64,000 bases of DNA from Isoetes taiwanensis (taxonomy: Eukaryota > Streptophyta > Lycopodiopsida > Isoetales > Isoetaceae), in contig JAJEKV010000053.1 in assembly GCA_021234155.1 (NCBI GenBank), positions 1,437,307 through 1,501,306 on the forward strand, in the 5' to 3' direction. The first letter of the stretch is position 1. Each line of letters begins with the position of its first letter. Position numbers and translations under genes: made by a program. Positions 60,014-64,000 of the stretch are shown piece by piece. The notes under the pieces were generated by a model, which saw nothing but the letters and a program-made list of their open reading frames with translations, ran no database searches and was not told where the DNA came from.

Positions 60014-61356
60014 ATGAGGAAAAAATTGGATACGCGTTTTCCCGCTGTAAGATTTCTTTTCTTTGTTTGTTTTTGCTGAAAAACTTGATGTTTCTTGCCC
60101 TTATTTTGATTTTTTTTGTCATCGAATATTTTTTCTGGTAGGCTGTGTTGTTATCTGCTTAAATATTGAGTCATGCATGTTGATTTATTTGTATTTGCGT
60201 TCAGATCATAGTTTAGAATTGAAAGATCTTGAACTGAGTGTTGAAAAACTACAGGCTCGCATAAAGAAGATCATGCAAGCCGACGAGGAGGTGGGAAAAA
60301 TAGCATTAGCAACACCTATATTAATATGTAAGCAAAGCAGCTTTCCAGTTTGTTAGGTTAGCAGCTGAACTTTTTAATGGTTAAGTAAAAAAATTAATAC
60401 CTTAATGTTTGCAGCCAAAGCTCTGGAGTTGTTTCTTCAGGACCTTTGTGATAAGACATACGAAATAACGCTGAGGAGAGGGGCAAAGACTTTGAGCGCC
60501 TTGCACCTGTAAGTATGGTGCAAAATCATCTTTAGTGGATGATGGACCTTTGTACTTAGTTTATTATGTCTTGCATATTTCTTTTCTCAGGAAACAGTGT
60601 GTACAGACAAATAGCGTTTTCGATTTCTTACAAGAAATAGTCTCAAAGGTTCCTGATATTGGAGCAGAAACTGGAGATGAAGAACGAAATGGAGGCAGAA
60701 GAAGGTATTGGAAAGTCAAATACAGCATGTATCTTTGCTGGGTTAATATATAGAATGGTCTAACAAGGGAAATATTTTTGATGTTGTTGCAACAGAAAAG
60801 TCTCTGATGGTGATAATGATTCTGATGAAGATGTAAAACGTCCGAAAGCAGTACGTGTATTTGTCTGTCTGTGTACATCTTTTGTTTACTTTATTATCTA
60901 TTTAAGCTTAACTTTTATATTCTGTGCCTGCAGGAAACAATATCACACCCATCTGGCAGGGGCAGAGGAAGAGGTAGAGGTAGAGGCGGTAGAAGTCGTA
61001 GAGCAGAACTTACTGAAGATAAGTATGAAGATGCAGACTTAGATTTTGGCTCTGATAGAAATGACAGATTCGACTCCAATCTAGGAAATGGTAGTCCAAA
61101 GCAACAAGCAGAGGAATTAGAGACTAAAGAATTAACTAGGCCTCAGCCAAGAGATTTTGACCTTAACATGGACTTAGATGAAAATGGTGATGTAGCAGCC
61201 CCACAAGTGGAGGCTAAAGAAGAGTCACAACCTTTAGATTGGTCCCATGAAAGCGGGGACCATGTAGATATAGGGGCAGTGCAATTGCATCTTAATCCAG
61301 AAAGACATGTTCAAGATGAAGATGACTATGATTGCGAGGATGACGAGGATGCGTGA
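60014..61356 (+). CDS. NC2alpha: NC2-alpha (DRAP1) transcription regulator
   Basis: NC2-alpha pairs with NC2-beta (DR1) through histone folds and binds TBP on promoter DNA, repressing TATA-driven and aiding other pol II transcription in the nucleus. Six exons with GT-AG junctions and matching phases: 60014-60046, 60255-60327, 60415-60508, 60591-60704, 60796-60850 and 60934-61356 (stop TGA), giving 263 residues. The start is fixed by the family N-terminus MRKKLDTRFPARIKKIMQAD. The histone fold (residues about 8-85) reads KALELFLQDLCDKT and LRRGAKTLSALHLKQCVQTN. The tail has an RG repeat (131-143), a DLN-containing acidic patch (197-206, EAR-like) and an acidic end. No defects seen. In Arabidopsis nomenclature this family falls under NF-YC11. 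Confidence 0.95.
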
Positions 61357-62380
61357 TTGCATTTTCATTGTTGTGAGGATGATGAGGATGCATGAAAGCA
61401 TTTCCATGATTATTCTCCAGGTGTAATCATGCTTGTATATTTGAGGATAGGAAACAAAGAAGCCTTGTAAATTCTTTGCATGCCATCATTGAAAGAAAGC
61501 TGAAATCAATTTTATTTTACATTCTTTTTTTAGCTGTGTTGTTTCCTGTATGCAAATGCAGTGCTGATGATTTTTGTTGTTAGCAAGTGATTTTTAGTGC
61601 ATGTTCATTGGCATCAAGAAACAAGATTGTGAAATATCTGGACCTCTGGCTCAGTCCTATCGACGGAAATCAGAATTGTCTTCCACACGTTTTGAAGGCT
61701 GGAAGAGTTAAATGTTTGTCAGGAGGCAAACGAAATTATGTACGACCCATGTGATGAAAATAAAGGTATATCCAACCCAACAAGATCAGGACTTTACGCA
61801 ATCTATTTTTTATTACTTTTGGAAGGTCAAATGGACGGAGCAGGAGGAGATGTCTTTCGTTGTAAATACAATTGTACCCTGTGGGCAATTGTTTTTTGCG
61901 TGTTTGTATAGAAAGAATTCTATCAGCAAAAGTACTTTGACAAAATATTACAGCACGTGTAACAGATCTGAAAGAATAGTATTTTGTAGAGGGATATTGA
62001 ATGTTTACACAATCATATTTTGATCTAACCTCTAATTGTGTTTCTTATATTCATAATTATAGAAGAACCCTAAGTGGAAACTGAATTATGTAAATATTTT
62101 TTATTTTTTATTCAGGATCATAAGGAATCAGGGAACAGTTAAACCCAACGAATATCTCAAGAGTTCCATAGTATGCAATTAGTTGAAAGTAAAATGATCA
62201 GGGACTTCATATAATAAAAGGTGTCATTGCATTAAAAGTACTTTATGTTGAAATTACTACCAAGTCATGTCTTTTTTATTAAATCATATAAAAACTAATG
62301 GCGAAATAAATCACACTATGGTCTAAACTAAGAAAATCATAAATAATAGCGATGATTTTATGCCATGACGATTGTTTAGG
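61357..62380. other. NC2-alpha 3' region and intergenic
   Basis: The 3' untranslated region repeats GAGGATGATGAGGATGC just past the stop, and AT-rich possible polyadenylation signals follow near 61470-61520. No further gene seen up to 62380. Confidence 0.4.
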
Positions 62381-62448
62381 CACTAACCCTACCACACTTA
62401 CAGTGCCAAAGATATAGTAGAGCTTTGGGGGTGAAAATATTGTGATTC

Positions 62449-63050
62449 CATCGCAAGATATTCCCTCCCCGCGAATCACCGCTCGCGACCCCCGCTATCC
62501 GCCGTACCCGCAGGTCCCGCTTTCCGTGCACGGCAGGTCGCTTTGCGCATATACCTTCCGGAGGTATCACACCCATAATTCTCCCTTGCGATGGAATCTC
62601 CCCCGAGTTATTCCACCAGACGGAATCACCCCGCAAATCTATTCCTCCGGAAGGAATCACGAACGAGCGTGCTATTCCGCCAGGTGGAATCACAACATTG
62701 CTATTCCGCCAGACAGAATCACAACATTGCTATTCCGCCAGACAGAATCACAACATTGTTATTCCGCCAGATGGAATCACAACGATGCGATTCTGCCTGG
62801 TGGAATCACAAATGTAAGATTCTTCGAGATGGAATCACCACGAATGCATTCCGCTCGGCTGTATCACAACCGCACTATTCCGTGGGGCGGAATCACAGTT
62901 TAGTGATTCCGTCGAATTGAATCACTCCGGAATGATTCCGCCAGATGGAATCACTCCTCCGTGATTCCGCCAGATGGAATCACTCCTCCGTGATTCCGCG
63001 GGATGGAATCACTCCTCCGTGATGCAGGTGATTCCGATGCAGGTGGTTCC
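62449..63050. repeat. 29-bp palindromic tandem array
   Basis: About twenty units of 29 bases, each built around ATTCCGCCAGATGGAAT-type inverted repeats with linkers such as CACAACATTGCT or CACTCCTCCGTG. The period is exactly 29 in the homogeneous parts (62701-62760 and 62933-63018), and the flanks are more diverged. Each unit can fold as a hairpin. Confidence 0.95.
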
Positions 63051-63746
63051 GCAGGAGCGACAGGTGGATGCATCCGGTCCCGGGCGGAAACCTGGCCGAC
63101 GCTGCCATTGTGGCGTCGTGAGTTCGTCCCCACTGGACATAAGTCCGCCCATTCCATCGTATTTAATCACCGCCAGAGTTCTCGGAGCTTGGCATGGACC
63201 TCGAAGAGAAGATTGAGGAGGCGAAAGTGCCCGGAACACCGGCCCGCCATCTCTTTGTTGTGGCTAAGCTCTAATTACGTTTCCTGGCGGGGTGCAAGCG
63301 CAGATTTGGCAAACAAACCCCGCAAAGGGCATTTTGACCACGCCGGCTGCCCCGACGGTTCTAGAGCACCCGGGTCCCGATCCGGATGGAGGAGGCACTT
63401 CGGTTGGTGTGGGTTTCCTATATTCCCACCTCACGGGTGCCGATTTCATCTTTGGGGAGCGAAAAATGGGGATGCACCCCAACTTCTATATAAGAAGCTC
63501 TCAAATGAATAAGGGGCTATCAAAACCGTGCATCCCACATATCCGCCTCTCGAAAGGTACATCGTGTAGTTTTGGGCCCCAAGACAATTCTGGGAACACC
63601 CATGTTGTAGAAGATCGACGTCCACCTCCAGGCCAAAGGAGGAGGAGGGTTCAAAGGGGGGAGAGTGTTCGAAGGAGATGCCAATGTCATTTCACTTTGA
63701 GACAACTCTACCTTCTTCCGTATTGCACTCAAATTACCTACCACAA

Positions 63747-64000
63747 ATGGGATCACATGAACCAAAGAAGGTGAAATTTGCCATAGGTAAAAAGCTTTTA
63801 GTCGCTGAGAAAGGGTTGAGGTATAGGCTGGCTCCGTGGCTCACGGCTGAAAAGAGAGAATGGATCAAACAAAAGCTATTGCATTACATTGCACCTAGAA
63901 TGGTGATGAATATCCACCAAGAAAGAGTGAGCTTGAAGAAGGAACTACTTGGGTTGGAGGGGCTTTCGAGAGATGACATGTTAAAGATGCATGAAATCTA
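63747..64000 (+). CDS. Unrecognised ORF running off the right edge (partial)
   Basis: An open frame of 84 codons from a Met at 63747 to the window end: MGSHEPKKVKFAIGKKLLVA, LAPWLTAEKREWIKQKLLHY, then a Lys/Glu-rich helical stretch ending DDMLKMHEI. Codon content and composition look like real protein. It lies about 700 bases past the palindromic array, so it may be the first protein of that transposon. No known transposase motif is visible in this part. It could also be a host gene, or an exon of one. Confidence 0.45.
   Translation, partial: MGSHEPKKVKFAIGKKLLVAEKGLRYRLAPWLTAEKREWIKQKLLHYIAPRMVMNIHQERVSLKKELLGLEGLSRDDMLKMHEI

Larger units (their letters stand above)
62381..64000 (+). mobile_element. 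Possible CACTA-like DNA transposon end, continuing past window
   Basis: A CACTA string at 62381 (CACTAACCCTACC) is followed by a dense array of inverted ATTCC/GGAAT units and then, in a GC-rich stretch, by an ORF that leaves the window. En/Spm (CACTA) elements start with CACTA and carry sub-terminal repeats in both orientations, which this resembles. The other end and target duplication are outside the window, so the boundary and superfamily are inference. Confidence 0.4.

Noticed and set aside
62449-63050. CRISPR-like look of the 29-bp repeat array
   Set aside because: Units are contiguous palindromes without unique spacers of constant length, no cas genes are present, and the context is a plant nuclear genome.

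Overview
This is a TE-rich, gene-poor plant nuclear window with long intergenic stretches and GT-AG introns. The clearest taxonomic clue is a decayed IFT74 (intraflagellar transport) gene beside typical plant genes (plant-type DGAT2, family-1 UGT, B-box protein). That combination suits a land plant with flagellated sperm, such as a fern, lycophyte or bryophyte. Genome texture (many old repeats, gene relics, DIRS-like and Helitron-like ends) makes a fern or lycophyte my best guess. That is inference, not proof.

Layout. 1-1.9 kb: Ty1/copia pol fossil on the minus strand. 1.78-11.0 kb: a head-to-tail tandem duplication (copy 1 about 5.4 kb, copy 2 about 3.8 kb) carrying DIRS-like tyrosine-recombinase fossils. 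Copy 1 also holds a LINE insertion absent from copy 2, and a stretch where CAG/CTG in copy 2 is CG in copy 1. 11-17 kb: mostly non-coding with short tandem duplications. 17.0-18.5 kb: DGAT2 on the minus strand, seven visible exons. 20.7-20.9 kb: a 45-bp repeat. 22.48-25.78 kb: a 3.3-kb element with terminal inverted repeats and palindromic sub-terminal arrays. 26.4-28.1 kb: an unidentified, probably decayed minus-strand gene, then a Helitron-type 3' end. 29.5-30.8 kb: IFT74 pseudogene. 31.6-32.8 kb: L1-type LINE 3' end with a poly-A tail. 33-41 kb: anonymous sequence with isolated exon-like ORFs, a long (AAT)n and an A-tailed repeat pair. 41.3-42.9 kb: a LINE of the same family as the one in copy 1. 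43-48 kb: anonymous, with a possible terminal exon and Helitron-type ends. 48.5-49.7 kb: UGT pseudogene. 50.1-50.5 kb: B-box relic. 52.6-53.9 kb: fragments of a DEAD-box helicase and a hybrid histidine kinase. 54-59 kb: LINE 3' tails and simple repeats. 60.0-61.4 kb: NC2-alpha, the best intact gene (six exons). 62.38 kb to the end: a 29-bp palindromic array that looks like the sub-terminal region of a DNA transposon, followed by an ORF leaving the window.

Only DGAT2 (triacylglycerol synthesis) and NC2-alpha (TBP-dependent transcription control) look functional. There is no sign of a shared pathway. The most unusual structures are the two palindrome-array elements, the LINE family that ends in different simple repeats instead of poly-A and carries a 3' stem-loop, and the CWG/CG discordance between duplicate copies.
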